NCBI RefSeq assembly: GCF_009791395.1
Contig: NZ_WSZK01000015.1
Location: 124,001 to 188,000, forward strand
From: Halomarina oriensis
GTDB lineage: Archaea; Halobacteriota; Halobacteria; Halobacteriales; Haloarculaceae
Reading direction: 5' to 3'
Length of the DNA: 64,000 nt
The notes beneath the pieces were generated by a model that saw only the letters and a list, made by a program, of their open reading frames with translations, had not been told where the DNA came from and searched no databases. The stretch's first letter is position 1, and each line of letters starts with the position of its first letter. Shown piece by piece: positions 9,690 through 17,625 of this stretch. The translations under genes and the position numbers were made by a program.

Positions 9690-10607
9690 TCAATCGTCGC
9701 GGTCGCGGTAGTCGAGGTAGCCGAGCACGCCGCGCGTGTTCAGGCGCGTCTCGGCGCGTGCCTTCCGCTCGCTCCAGACGTCGCCCATCTCGGTCTCGCG
9801 CTGGAACCGTTCGATGACCGCCTCGTCGTCGCCCAGTTCCTCGCGCGCGGCCTCGACGTCGGCGACCCACTCCGACAGGACCGCCTCGTACCGGTCGAGC
9901 AGTCCGTCGGTCTCGGCCGACCCGAAGTGCGTGAACAGCAGCGTCTCGGGGGCCAGTTCGCGGAGCAGGTCGACGTCCGTGAGCGCCCTCTCGAAGTGGA
10001 ACTGCGCGGGCGGGGTGGTCTGGACGACGTCGTCCAACTGCGGGACGTAGATGCCCGCCGCGTCGGCGGCGAAGACGGCGTCGTTGGCGGGGTCCTCGAA
10101 GACGACCTGGTGGGGGGCGTGGCCCGGCGCGTGGTGGACGCGCAGTTCGTGGTCGCCCAGGTCGACGACGTCACCGTCGGTCACCTCCCGGATGCGCTCG
10201 TGGGGCACCGGGATGGGGTCGTCGTAGTACTGCCACTGGTCTTCGACGGCCGCCTTCGTCCCCTCGACCAACCGTGAGGGGTCGGCGAGGTGCGGTGCCC
10301 CCGTCTCGTGGACGACCACCTCGGCGTTCTCGCAGGCCCGTGCGAGGTGGCCCGCACCGCCCGCGTGGTCGAGGTGGACGTGGGTGACCGCGACGACGTC
10401 GAGGTCCTCGGGGGCGATGCCGACCCGTGCCATCGCGTCGAGGATGTCCGCGGCGCGGGTCCCCAGTCCCGTCTCGACGACGGCCGGTCGCTCGGCGTCG
10501 AGGACGTAGACGCCACCGTACTCGGGGGTGTCGTACATCCCCACGTCGAGGAAGTGGAGGTCCTCGCAACTGCCCGTCTCGACTTCGACGAGGTCACCGA
10601 TTGCCAT
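9690..10607 (-). CDS. MBL-fold metallo-hydrolase
   Basis: Metallo-beta-lactamase-fold hydrolase of 305 residues. The metal motif THVHLDHAGG (75-84) supplies the HxHxDH ligands, and later histidines occur in HHAPGHAPHQ and LLFTHFG, with an Asp in VFAADAAG. A dinuclear zinc site is therefore complete. The C-terminal part (about 240-305) is helical and charged. The substrate cannot be told from sequence. It is divergent from serS, with a 160-bp gap that contains an AT-rich stretch (GATTTTTCA on its own strand) near the expected promoter position. Confidence 0.85.
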   Translation of the reverse strand: MAIGDLVEVETGSCEDLHFLDVGMYDTPEYGGVYVLDAERPAVVETGLGTRAADILDAMARVGIAPEDLDVVAVTHVHLDHAGGAGHLARACENAEVVVHETGAPHLADPSRLVEGTKAAVEDQWQYYDDPIPVPHERIREVTDGDVVDLGDHELRVHHAPGHAPHQVVFEDPANDAVFAADAAGIYVPQLDDVVQTTPPAQFHFERALTDVDLLRELAPETLLFTHFGSAETDGLLDRYEAVLSEWVADVEAAREELGDDEAVIERFQRETEMGDVWSERKARAETRLNTRGVLGYLDYRDRDD

Positions 10608-10767
10608 GTCCGGAGGTGCGTCGGAGGCAGTGAAAAATCGGTCGGGTCCAGCGCTTGGACGCTACGTCGGGCCCGAGCGAGACGACGAGTCGGACGCCCC
10701 CAACCCCACTGCGACCCCGAACCACAGATGCGACACGCCTTTGGCCGGACCGGCGGAACCGGCGAGT

Positions 10768-12150
10768 ATGCTCAGCAGACAGTTCGTCCGGGAGAACCCG
10801 GAGGTCGTCCGTGACGCCCTCCAGAACAAGGGCGTCACGGACGTCGACCTCGACCACGTCCTCGACGTCGACGAGGAGTGGCGCTCGCTCAAGGCCCGTG
10901 GTGACGACCTGCGACACGAACGCAACGAGGTCAGCCAGCGCATCGGGACACTCAAACGCGACGGCGAGGAGGAGGCGGCCCAGGAGGCCATCGACCGGTC
11001 GAGCGAACTGAAAGACGAACTGGAGACGGTCGAAGAGCGCGCCGACGAACTCGAAGGCGAACTCGAAGCCGCGCTGCTCGAACTGCCGATGGTTCCCCAC
11101 GAGGACGTGCCGGTCGGACAGACCGAAGCCGAGAACGTCGAACGCCGGCGCGAGGGGTTCGACGACCTGCGCGAACTGCCCGACGACGTGGTCCCCCACT
11201 ACGATATCGGCGAGGACCTCGACGTGCTGGACTTCGAGCGTGGCGCGAAGGTCAGCGGCGGCGGCTTCTACTTCCTGAAGGGCGACGGTGCGCGCCTCGA
11301 ACACGCGCTCGTCCAGTTCTTCCTCGACGTCCACCGCGAACAGGGCTACGTCGACGTCTTCCCACCCATCCCGGTCAACTCGCGGTCGATGACCGGAACG
11401 GGCCAGTTCCCGAAGTTCGTCGACGACGCCTACCGACTGGGCGGGGCGAACACCGAGGCGTACGACGACTCGGACCTCTGGCTCTGTCCGACGGCGGAGG
11501 TGTCGGTGACGAACATGTACCGCGACGAGATACTGCTCGACGACGACCTGCCGCTGAAACACCAGGCGTACTCGCCGAACTTCCGGCGTGAGGCGGGCGA
11601 ACACGGCACCGAGACCAGAGGCATCGTCCGCGTCCACCAGTTCAACAAGGTGGAGATGGTCCAGTTCGTCCGGCCCGACGAGAGCTACGAGGCGTTCGAG
11701 GGCCTGCTCGACGACGCCGAGGAGGTCCTCAGGGAGCTCGGTCTGCCCTACCGCATCCTGGAGATGTGTACGGGCGACCTCGGGTTCACGCAGGCGAAGA
11801 AGTACGACGTCGAGGTGTGGGCACCCGGCAACGACGAGGACGACGGCCCCGAGGAGGGCGGCCGGTGGCTCGAAGTCTCGTCGGTGTCGAACTTCGAGGA
11901 CTTCCAGGCCCGACGTGCGGGCATCCGGTACCGTCCCGAGCGTCACGAGAGCGCGGAGTACCTCCACACGCTCAACGGGTCGGGCCTCGCCCTGCCGCGC
12001 GTGATGGTCGCCATCCTGGAGTACTACCAGAACGACGACGGCACCGTGACAGTGCCCGAGGCCCTCAGACCGTACGTGGGCGGTCAGGAGACCATCGAGG
12101 GTCACGACCCGGTCGGCGAGAGCGCACTGGGGAGCGGCGACCGCGAGTAG
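10768..12150 (+). CDS. serS: seryl-tRNA synthetase
   Basis: Class II aminoacyl-tRNA synthetase that charges tRNA-Ser, 460 residues, of the common (bacterial-like) type and not the methanogen type. Residues 1-110 form the long antiparallel coiled coil that grips the tRNA (LKARGDDLRHERNEVSQRIG). The catalytic core carries motif 2 (SPNFRREAGEHGTETRGIVR) and motif 3 (LNGSGLALPRVMVAILE). The ATG at 10768 begins the family N terminus MLSRQFVRENPEVVRDAL; the upstream in-frame extension is not conserved-looking. Confidence 0.97.
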   Translation: MLSRQFVRENPEVVRDALQNKGVTDVDLDHVLDVDEEWRSLKARGDDLRHERNEVSQRIGTLKRDGEEEAAQEAIDRSSELKDELETVEERADELEGELEAALLELPMVPHEDVPVGQTEAENVERRREGFDDLRELPDDVVPHYDIGEDLDVLDFERGAKVSGGGFYFLKGDGARLEHALVQFFLDVHREQGYVDVFPPIPVNSRSMTGTGQFPKFVDDAYRLGGANTEAYDDSDLWLCPTAEVSVTNMYRDEILLDDDLPLKHQAYSPNFRREAGEHGTETRGIVRVHQFNKVEMVQFVRPDESYEAFEGLLDDAEEVLRELGLPYRILEMCTGDLGFTQAKKYDVEVWAPGNDEDDGPEEGGRWLEVSSVSNFEDFQARRAGIRYRPERHESAEYLHTLNGSGLALPRVMVAILEYYQNDDGTVTVPEALRPYVGGQETIEGHDPVGESALGSGDRE

Positions 12151-12285
12151 TCGGTCCTCGCTCCGCGGTCTGAACCCCTTCGACCCGACTAGACGGAGGA
12201 CGTGACAGTCACGCTACCGGAGCGGAGTCGCTCACGTCGCAGGGACCAGCGGTTTGTGGCTCGCGGGCGTCGAGTGCTGACAGTG

Positions 12286-13071
12286 ATGAACACGACGTCC
12301 ACGGTGAAGTCGGTCGTCTCGGTCGCCCAGGACCGCAACCTGACCCTGCTCGCGGCCGGCTTCGCCTACTACGCGTTCGCCTCGGCGATTCCGCTGGTCG
12401 TCCTGTTCCTGATACTCGGCTCCATCGTCGGCGGCGAGGCGTTCACCTCGCTCGTCGTCGAGCAGGTGGGGTCGTTCCTCTCGGGAAGCGGCGAGGAGGT
12501 CGTCCAGCAGGCGCTGTCGGCCGGTGCGGGACGAACCGGTGCGGGTATCGTCGGATTCCTCCTGGTCGTCTGGAGCGCCATCAAGGTCGTCCGGGGACTC
12601 GACGTCGCGTTCGCGGAGATATACGCGACCGTCGACGACCCATCACTGGTCGACCAGGTCACGGACGGCCTCGTCACGCTGGTCGGGGTCGTGTTCGCCG
12701 TCGGCCTGATGATCGCGGTCGGTGTGGTGCTTCGCGGGGGCGTCCTAGAGATGGTCCCGTACCCGAACCTCCTCGGCGCGCTGGCGCTGCTCGTGGGCCT
12801 CACCGTCGGTCTCCTGCCGCTGTACTACGTCCTTCCGGAGACGGACATGACGGTCCGACGAGCGCTCCCGGGCGCGGCCGTCGCCGCCGTCGGTTGGCTC
12901 GTCCTCCAGTTCGTCTTCCAGGCGTACCTCGCCGGCTCCGGGAAGTACGCCGCCTACGGCTTCCTCGGTGCGGTGTTGCTGTTCGTCACCTTCCTCTACT
13001 TCGCCGGCATCCTACTGCTGGTCGGCACGACGCTCAACTACGTTCTCGGACCGCGGCCGACTCGGGCCTGA
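12286..13071 (+). CDS. YihY/UPF0761-family membrane protein
   Basis: A 261-residue inner-membrane protein of the YihY (BrkB-like) family with six predicted membrane segments: the first around 27-55 (LLAAGFAYYAFASAIPLVVLF, trimmed), then pairs near 95-115, 135-165, 175-195, 205-225 and 230-255. The family function is not settled; annotation as RNase BN is historical and wrong. The ATG at 12286 (MNTTSTVKSVVSVAQDRN) is preferred because the preceding in-frame codons encode a basic stretch unlike the family. Confidence 0.8.
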   Translation: MNTTSTVKSVVSVAQDRNLTLLAAGFAYYAFASAIPLVVLFLILGSIVGGEAFTSLVVEQVGSFLSGSGEEVVQQALSAGAGRTGAGIVGFLLVVWSAIKVVRGLDVAFAEIYATVDDPSLVDQVTDGLVTLVGVVFAVGLMIAVGVVLRGGVLEMVPYPNLLGALALLVGLTVGLLPLYYVLPETDMTVRRALPGAAVAAVGWLVLQFVFQAYLAGSGKYAAYGFLGAVLLFVTFLYFAGILLLVGTTLNYVLGPRPTRA

Positions 13072-13125
13072 CGGAGGGCCTCGCGGAGGCCGGTCGGGAC
13101 GGTCCGTCCACCTGTCGGAGCCCCG

Positions 13126-13497
13126 TCAGTGTGTGTACGTCGTCAGCCGCGTCACTCGTCCGTCGGCGACGGCGAACACGTCGACGAACCCGAACCACTC
13201 GCTCCCGTCCGCTCGCAGGAGTCGCCCCCGGACGGCCACCTCGCGCACGTCCCCGGAGTCGTCCGCGTCGCTCGGCGAGTCGTCTCGAACGTACACCGCA
13301 TCGAGTTCGTGCGTAGTGTCGGTCGCCGGACGCTCCTCGCGCATGAACCGGACGAACCGGTCGCGGCCCTCGATGGTCCGGTCCGGCCGGTCGTGGACGA
13401 ACGCGGGCGCGAGCAGGTCGCCGAGCGCGTCGTCCGTGGCGTCCGCGGCGTCGTCGATGGCGCGGTAGTACGACCGGGCGAGCGTGGAGGGGTCCAT
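13126..13497 (-). CDS. NTF2/SnoaL-like protein
   Basis: A 123-residue small alpha+beta protein that fits the NTF2/SnoaL cone fold: N-terminal helices ([20 protein letters not shown]), the [20 protein letters not shown] segment, then strands ending in [19 protein letters not shown]. Such proteins are small enzymes or ligand-binding proteins; no active-site set can be proven here. The start at 13497 ([11 protein letters not shown]) is chosen over 13524 because the fold begins there. It is divergent from tsr3. Confidence 0.7.
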   Translation of the reverse strand: MDPSTLARSYYRAIDDAADATDDALGDLLAPAFVHDRPDRTIEGRDRFVRFMREERPATDTTHELDAVYVRDDSPSDADDSGDVREVAVRGRLLRADGSEWFGFVDVFAVADGRVTRLTTYTH

Positions 13498-13595
13498 ACG
13501 GAGCGTGTCGACGGCCGGTCGCAAAAACGCTCGTGACCGCGACCCGGCCGACCGGCGAACGGCGTGTTTTTCTCACACCGTCGGTAACTCGTCGT

Positions 13596-14117
13596 GTGGA
13601 CCTGCACGTCCGGTACGAGGGCGACGACGACCCGAAGAAGTGTTCGGCCCGAAAGCTCGCGCGCTTCGACCTCGCGGAGCTACACCGCTCGGCACGCGCG
13701 ACACCGACCGGTATCGTGCTCAACCCGTTCGCCGAGCAGGCGCTCGCACCGGGGGACGCCGCCCCCACGGCAGACGAACCGGGCTTCGAGGCGCTCGTGG
13801 CGCTCGACTGCTCGTGGGAGACCGCCGAGCGCGAGGCGTTCGACCTCCGTGGTCGCCACCGCGCGCTGCCCTTCCTCGTCGCGGCCAACCCCGTCAACTA
13901 CGGGACGCCGTTCCAGTTGAACACCGTCGAGGCGTTCGCCGGCGCACTCTGCATCCTCGGCGAACGCGACCAGGCCGAGGCCATCCTCTCGAAGTTCCGC
14001 TGGGGCCACACCTTCCTCGAACTCAACGCGGAGCCACTGGAGCGCTACGCCGACTGTGCGAACTCCGAGGAAGTGGTCGCCGTCCAGCAGGAGTACCTCG
14101 ACGCGGGCGAGGAGTGA
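13596..14117 (+). CDS. tsr3: 16S rRNA aminocarboxypropyltransferase Tsr3 (DUF367)
   Basis: Tsr3-family enzyme of 173 residues that transfers the 3-amino-3-carboxypropyl group of SAM to a uridine or pseudouridine derivative in small-subunit rRNA helix 31. Family landmarks are the N-terminal [41 protein letters not shown], and the helical [19 protein letters not shown] with downstream Tyr/Asp. The protein starts at a GTG (13596) reading [17 protein letters not shown]; a T-rich box (TGTTTTTCT) about 27 bp upstream supports this as a leaderless start. It lies alone between short genes of the other strand. Confidence 0.88.
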   Translation: MDLHVRYEGDDDPKKCSARKLARFDLAELHRSARATPTGIVLNPFAEQALAPGDAAPTADEPGFEALVALDCSWETAEREAFDLRGRHRALPFLVAANPVNYGTPFQLNTVEAFAGALCILGERDQAEAILSKFRWGHTFLELNAEPLERYADCANSEEVVAVQQEYLDAGEE

Positions 14118-14125
14118 GTCGGTGA

Positions 14126-14584
14126 CTACGACTCGCTCGTGGCGAGTTTCGTCAACCGCTCGCGGACGACCCACGGCGGCGAGAGACTGTCGAGGTCGGA
14201 CTCCAGTTCGAGCGCGTCGAGTGCTGCCCGTCCTTCCGGGGTGTTCGGTCGAGAGAGCGCGTGGTAGAGATACGAGAGACGGAGCAACGACCGGGCGCGC
14301 TCGACCTCCATGTCACTGTGGACGCGGAACACCGTCCGCCCGGAGGCCGGCGTCAACGGGTCCGGGGTCGTCCAGCGAGCGTCCACGAGCGGTTCGTGGA
14401 GGAGACGGCCGAACGTCACGGCCACCCGGCCGCCGAACGTCGCCGCCCCGACCTCACGACTGCCGAGCGAGAACACCCGGCCGCCGCTCCGACCCGGTTC
14501 GACCGTCACGCCGGGCCACCGGCTCACCTCGTCGACGAGGGGTTCCATACGGAGGGACGCATCTGATTCGGTACGAGAACTCAT
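14126..14584 (-). CDS. luciferase-domain-like protein (DUF5519-type)
   Basis: A 152-residue protein resembling the DUF5519 'luciferase domain' family: GVTVEPGRSGGRVFSLGSREVGAATFGGRVAVTFG as paired strands (given here only as the region 24-58), then LVDARWTTPDPLTPASGRTVFRVHSDMEVERARSLLRLSYLY as the closing strand and helix. Function unknown. The start at 14584 is supported by TTAATATC on its strand at 14605-14612, about 24 bp upstream; an internal ATG at 14548 is an alternative. The family assignment is from pattern only and moderate. Confidence 0.6.
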   Translation of the reverse strand: MSSRTESDASLRMEPLVDEVSRWPGVTVEPGRSGGRVFSLGSREVGAATFGGRVAVTFGRLLHEPLVDARWTTPDPLTPASGRTVFRVHSDMEVERARSLLRLSYLYHALSRPNTPEGRAALDALELESDLDSLSPPWVVRERLTKLATSES

Positions 14585-14604
14585 ACCAAGGCTACGCGGT
14601 CGGA

Positions 14605-14612
14605 GATATTAA
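14605..14612 (-). promoter_or_regulatory. TATA-like box before the DUF5519-like gene
   Basis: TTAATATC on the minus strand lies about 24 bp before the ATG at 14584, just after the stop of the upstream membrane gene. Confidence 0.4.
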
Positions 14613-14613
14613 G

Positions 14614-14910
14614 CTACTCTGAGGGTTCGTCGGCCCCGCTCGCGTCCCCGGTGAGACGGCCCGCGTCGGCGGTCACCCGGTAGCGGCCGCTCGCAGCGTG
14701 GCGCTCGGCGAGGGCCGGCGTCGTCGTCACGAACCCACCGAACCCGACCCCGGAGACGACGATAGCCAGCGCGAGGAGGTCGCTCACGGCCACCGGGAGC
14801 GTCGGTCCGAGGCCGACGAACGAACACCCCGTACCGAGGAGCACGACGGCGAACAGGAACGGACCGCGGCCGTCGCGGAGCACGAGCGAGGACCGTACGA
14901 CGAGGCGCAC
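14614..14910 (-). CDS. small two-helix membrane protein, unknown
   Basis: A 98-residue protein with two hydrophobic helices (about 17-37, FLFAVVLLGTGCSFVGLG; and 39-61, PVAVSDLLALAIVVSGVG), followed by a polar, acidic tail. The N terminus is basic (MRLVVRSSLVLRDGR), so it probably faces the cytoplasm. No family recognised. It precedes the DUF5519-like gene on the same strand with a 29-bp gap. Confidence 0.6.
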   Translation of the reverse strand: MRLVVRSSLVLRDGRGPFLFAVVLLGTGCSFVGLGPTLPVAVSDLLALAIVVSGVGFGGFVTTTPALAERHAASGRYRVTADAGRLTGDASGADEPSE

Positions 14911-14954
14911 GAACGGACGTGACAGTCACAGGAACGTAAACGTTCGCCGGCGCG

Positions 14955-15986
14955 TCAGCGGAACCCGCGAGTCCCCGCGAGCGTGAGCGGACTGGTCGGC
15001 AGTCCCGTGGGGACGTCCGGGTCGTTGTAGTCGCTCGGTGCGACGTCGTTGGGCGTCTCGGGGTAGAACACCGACGCGAGACGCTGAATCTGCCCACGCC
15101 CCACGTCGAGTTCGAACTGCCCGCCGCCGTAGAGCGACGTCCCGCGGTCACGGGCGTACTCGATGCTGTCCAGGAGGGACTCGACGGTGCCGAACCGCGA
15201 CGGTTTGACGTTGAGCCACGACGGCTCGAACGGGAGGTCCTCGATGGTCTCGACGCTCGTGATGGGCGCGTCCCACGAGATGCGCTCCGCGGCCCCCTCG
15301 ACGATGGGTCGGGTCTCGTCGGTCAGCGCCGGGTCCTCGACGACGGCGTCGGAAAAGCCCTCGACGACACGTTCGTACAGCGCCGGGTCGGGGTCCTGGT
15401 CGACCGTGGTTCCGTGGTACTGGCCCTTCAGGTCGAGGATGCGCACCGGGTAGTCCGCCAGGTCGGCGACCAGCGCGTCGTCCCACTCGCTGGTCGGGTC
15501 GAGTTTGAACTCGGTGTCGGGGTAGACGTCGAGGATGTCGTCCAGGCGGTCCGTGCTCGGGTCGTCGCCGAGTCGCGTCGAGACGACGAACCGGAGCGAG
15601 TCGTGCTCGTGGTCGAGCACGCTCGCCAGGTCGGTGTCGGCCTGCCGGAGCGCCAGGTCGAGCGCCGCGCTCTCGAACCCCCAGCGGCGGTAGTGGTACG
15701 ACGCCTCGCGTTCCGCCGGTTCGGGGAACAACTCGACGTCGTCGAGGTACTCGGAGAACCCCGAGAGCGTGTACTCGCCGGCGAGGTCGAGGTCGTGGCC
15801 CACCAGTCGCTCGTGGTCCTCGGTGTCGTAAGTGACGTCCTCGCCTTTCCCCGTCTCGCCCGCCCCCGACAGCGCGACGGTCGTCGACATCCGGTCGAAC
15901 CCCGAGGAAGTGGCACGCTCTTGGGTCGTTCGTTCGTGGTCCTCGACGACCAGCGACAGGTCCGCCACCGAATCGTACAGCGACAT
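14955..15986 (-). CDS. enolase-superfamily-like protein
   Basis: A 343-residue protein with features of the enolase/mandelate racemase TIM-barrel: strand ends carrying FKLDPTSEWDD, VRILDLKGQYHG, AVVEDPAL (the usual E/D-D-P turn) and the catalytic-lysine-like SWLNVKPSRFGTVESLL, then the GTSLYGGGQFELDVGRGQIQ loop. The N-terminal capping domain includes TTVALSGAGETGKGEDVTY. The reaction is unknown; haloarchaeal homologues are usually called enolase-like. Its 5' region holds the dispersed repeat described at 16049-16171. Confidence 0.65.
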   Translation of the reverse strand: MSLYDSVADLSLVVEDHERTTQERATSSGFDRMSTTVALSGAGETGKGEDVTYDTEDHERLVGHDLDLAGEYTLSGFSEYLDDVELFPEPAEREASYHYRRWGFESAALDLALRQADTDLASVLDHEHDSLRFVVSTRLGDDPSTDRLDDILDVYPDTEFKLDPTSEWDDALVADLADYPVRILDLKGQYHGTTVDQDPDPALYERVVEGFSDAVVEDPALTDETRPIVEGAAERISWDAPITSVETIEDLPFEPSWLNVKPSRFGTVESLLDSIEYARDRGTSLYGGGQFELDVGRGQIQRLASVFYPETPNDVAPSDYNDPDVPTGLPTSPLTLAGTRGFR

Positions 15987-16048
15987 ACCCGTTCGTCGGG
16001 TGGCGCAGGCTTACCGTTTGGTGTGGGCCGACCGACCGCACGGACCAC

Positions 16049-16171
16049 GGGTGGGACTGGAAGGGGCCGGGCGCTCGGCGAGCGAGACGAAGCAAGCACT
16101 GGAGTGAGCAGCGCGAACGAAGCGCGCAGCGAGTCACAGCCGTCGAGCGTCCGGGGGCTTCCGAGGCGGTC
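16049..16171 (+). repeat. dispersed intergenic repeat (copy 1)
   Basis: A non-coding block that starts with GGGTGGGACTGGAAGGGGCC and ends with CGGGGGCTTCCGAGGCGGTC. Its core at 16084-16104 matches 20 of 21 bases with the reverse complement of 36185-36205, and its right end resembles the outer arms of the 36.1-36.3 kb element. It sits between the enolase-like gene and rpl40e. Inference: a copy of a small repeat family that is common in haloarchaeal intergenic DNA. Confidence 0.55.
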
Positions 16172-16228
16172 ACGACACCAGTCTCGGTGAAACGACCCCA
16201 TCGACACCACCTAGCCAGCACTCGCAAT

Positions 16229-16236
16229 CCTTAACC
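16229..16236 (+). promoter_or_regulatory. TATA-like box of rpl40e
   Basis: CCTTAACC centred 26 bp before the ATG at 16259, consistent with a leaderless mRNA. Confidence 0.45.
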
Positions 16237-16258
16237 GCGCCCGTCAAGAGAATCGCAC

Positions 16259-16408
16259 ATGGCCAGTTTCGAGGAAGCAGAAGCGCGGATGCTGAACAAG
16301 ATGATCTGCATGCGCTGTAACGCCCGCAACTCCCCCGAGGCGACGAAGTGCCGCAAGTGCGGCTACAAGAACCTCCGGCCGAAGGCGAAAGAGCGCCGCG
16401 CGGTCTAA
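16259..16408 (+). CDS. rpl40e: 50S ribosomal protein L40e
   Basis: A 49-residue zinc-ribbon protein of the large ribosomal subunit. Four cysteines form the CxxC...CxxC site: Cys17 and Cys20 in ICMRC, Cys31 and Cys34 in KCRKC. The ends are typical: N-terminal [14 protein letters not shown] and C-terminal basic [13 protein letters not shown]. Unusually lysine- and arginine-rich for this acidic proteome, as expected of an rRNA-binding protein. The gene is monocistronic, with a TATA-like box 26 bp upstream, and is followed by a T-tract and a series of hairpins. Confidence 0.95.
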   Translation: MASFEEAEARMLNKMICMRCNARNSPEATKCRKCGYKNLRPKAKERRAV

Positions 16409-16411
16409 AAC

Positions 16412-16420
16412 GACCTTTTA
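16412..16420 (+). terminator. short T-tract after rpl40e
   Basis: GACCTTTTA four bases after the rpl40e stop, then a 9-bp hairpin with a 3-nt loop at 16430-16450. The T-tract is short, so termination here may need the hairpins or be partial. Confidence 0.35.
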
Positions 16421-16428
16421 TGCCCGCG

Positions 16429-16720
16429 CCGGGGTCGCACAGCGACCCCGACAGGGTAAAAGCTCTCCCAGCAAGCGCGCGGGACGTAGTCCCGCTGGCA
16501 ACCGGCGGCTTCGCCGCCGGTGACGAAGCTTCTGGGAGCCTGTGAGACGCTCCGCGTCTCACAATGGGACCAAAAGGATTCCTCCCTCACTTCGCGCTCC
16601 CCGAGCGCTCCGCTCGGTCGTCACCCCGCTCGCTCACTCCGGAGGACTCGCTCCGCTCGTCTTCCGTGCTCCCGCTCGCTTCGTTCGCGGGAACTCCGTT
16701 CGCTCGCGGTACGACTCGTT
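16429..16720. repeat. cluster of hairpins with 3-nt loops in a 395-bp gene-free stretch
   Basis: The gap 16409-16803 has no credible gene. Five perfect inverted repeats, each with exactly three loop bases, follow one another: 16430-16450 (9-bp stems), 16479-16495 (7 bp, GCGGGAC/GTCCCGC), 16501-16521 (9 bp, ACCGGCGGC/GCCGCCGGT), 16541-16563 (10 bp, TGTGAGACGC/GCGTCTCACA) and 16601-16617 (7 bp, CCGAGCG/CGCTCGG). Further CGCTC/GAGCG-rich stretches run to about 16720. This could be a structured RNA transcribed past rpl40e, or a set of extragenic palindromes. Confidence 0.6.
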
Positions 16721-16803
16721 GTACTGAAGTCGTCGGTCGAGCGTGTGAACGTGGTTCGATAGACGCGTGCCGCGTGTGTAACACGGCGTTTAGCGCCGAG
16801 CCG

Positions 16804-17427
16804 TCAGCACTCGACCGGTTCGACCCATATCGTCGCCGGTTTCCCGTCGGGCACGCCGAGGAACGTCGCGTACGCGACGGCCTGCTCGGTGGTGCTTGAG
16901 TTTGCTGCGATGTGGACGTTTCCCTGTCCGGGGTCGATGAACGCCTGCCCTGCTGTGTAGGTCCGAGCAACGCAGTCACGCTCGTTGATGAGTTCGAGTT
17001 CTCCCTCGGTGATGGTCACGATAACCGGTCCGGGGTGGGTGTGCCACCCGGACGTCCCGCCCGGCTGCCAGGTCACTTTTGCGAGAACGACGCTCGACGC
17101 GTCGAACGGAAGCAGCGACGTGATGGGTCCCAGGTCGCTCTCTTCGTAGTCCACCAAGAACCCTGCAGCGACGCTGTCCGGGAACGCCGCATGAGGCGCG
17201 AGCAGTTCGACGCTGAATCCTTCGGGTTCGTCCACCTCGTTTCTCCCCGTTGGTTCGTTCTCGGAGCGGGACTGAGTCGCTGCCGCTGGTGCGTTCAACA
17301 TGAGCGCTCCGAGCACGACTGCGCTGGTTTTCAGTACCGTTCGGCGGACCACACCACCCGTCGAGTCCGTCGCAGTACTTGTCTCGTCGTTTGTTTCACC
17401 GGTCTGATGGCTGTCGGTCGATGGCAT
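16804..17427 (-). CDS. Tat-exported cupin-domain protein
   Basis: A 207-residue secreted protein. A twin-arginine signal (RRTVLK at 28-33, hydrophobic stretch 34-50, cleavage probably after ANAPAAA-like residues near 50) marks export of the folded protein. The mature part is a single cupin barrel with metal-ligand candidates His129 and His131 (GWHTHPG) and His172 (GNVHIAAN). It could be a small dioxygenase, isomerase or a metal/ligand-binding protein; nothing nearby tells which. Promoter: GTTTATACC on its strand 29 bp before the ATG. Divergent from uvrB. Confidence 0.75.
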   Translation of the reverse strand: MPSTDSHQTGETNDETSTATDSTGGVVRRTVLKTSAVVLGALMLNAPAAATQSRSENEPTGRNEVDEPEGFSVELLAPHAAFPDSVAAGFLVDYEESDLGPITSLLPFDASSVVLAKVTWQPGGTSGWHTHPGPVIVTITEGELELINERDCVARTYTAGQAFIDPGQGNVHIAANSSTTEQAVAYATFLGVPDGKPATIWVEPVEC

Positions 17428-17451
17428 GACGGGCGGGGTACGCTACCTGTC

Positions 17452-17460
17452 GGTATAAAC
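17452..17460 (-). promoter_or_regulatory. TATA-like box of the cupin gene
   Basis: GTTTATACC on the minus strand, about 29 bp before the ATG at 17427, in the 198-bp divergent region shared with uvrB. Confidence 0.5.
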
Positions 17461-17625
17461 TAGTCAGAGAGGTTACAATTGGGACTGTCCGTCTCGTGGC
17501 ATACTCTCGTATAGGCCCGGCTGAGTTTGGGACGTGAGACCCACACTCTGCAGCTAGCACCACCCCACCCACACGTCCACTCCGCTGGCGTGCGCCTCAA
17601 GTACGCGCGACTCCACCATCGGACA

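Noticed and set aside
16520-16900. Overlapping short frames in the hairpin-rich gap behind rpl40e
   Set aside because: They are Arg/Ser-rich products of the CGCTC/GAGCG palindromes and read across the hairpins.
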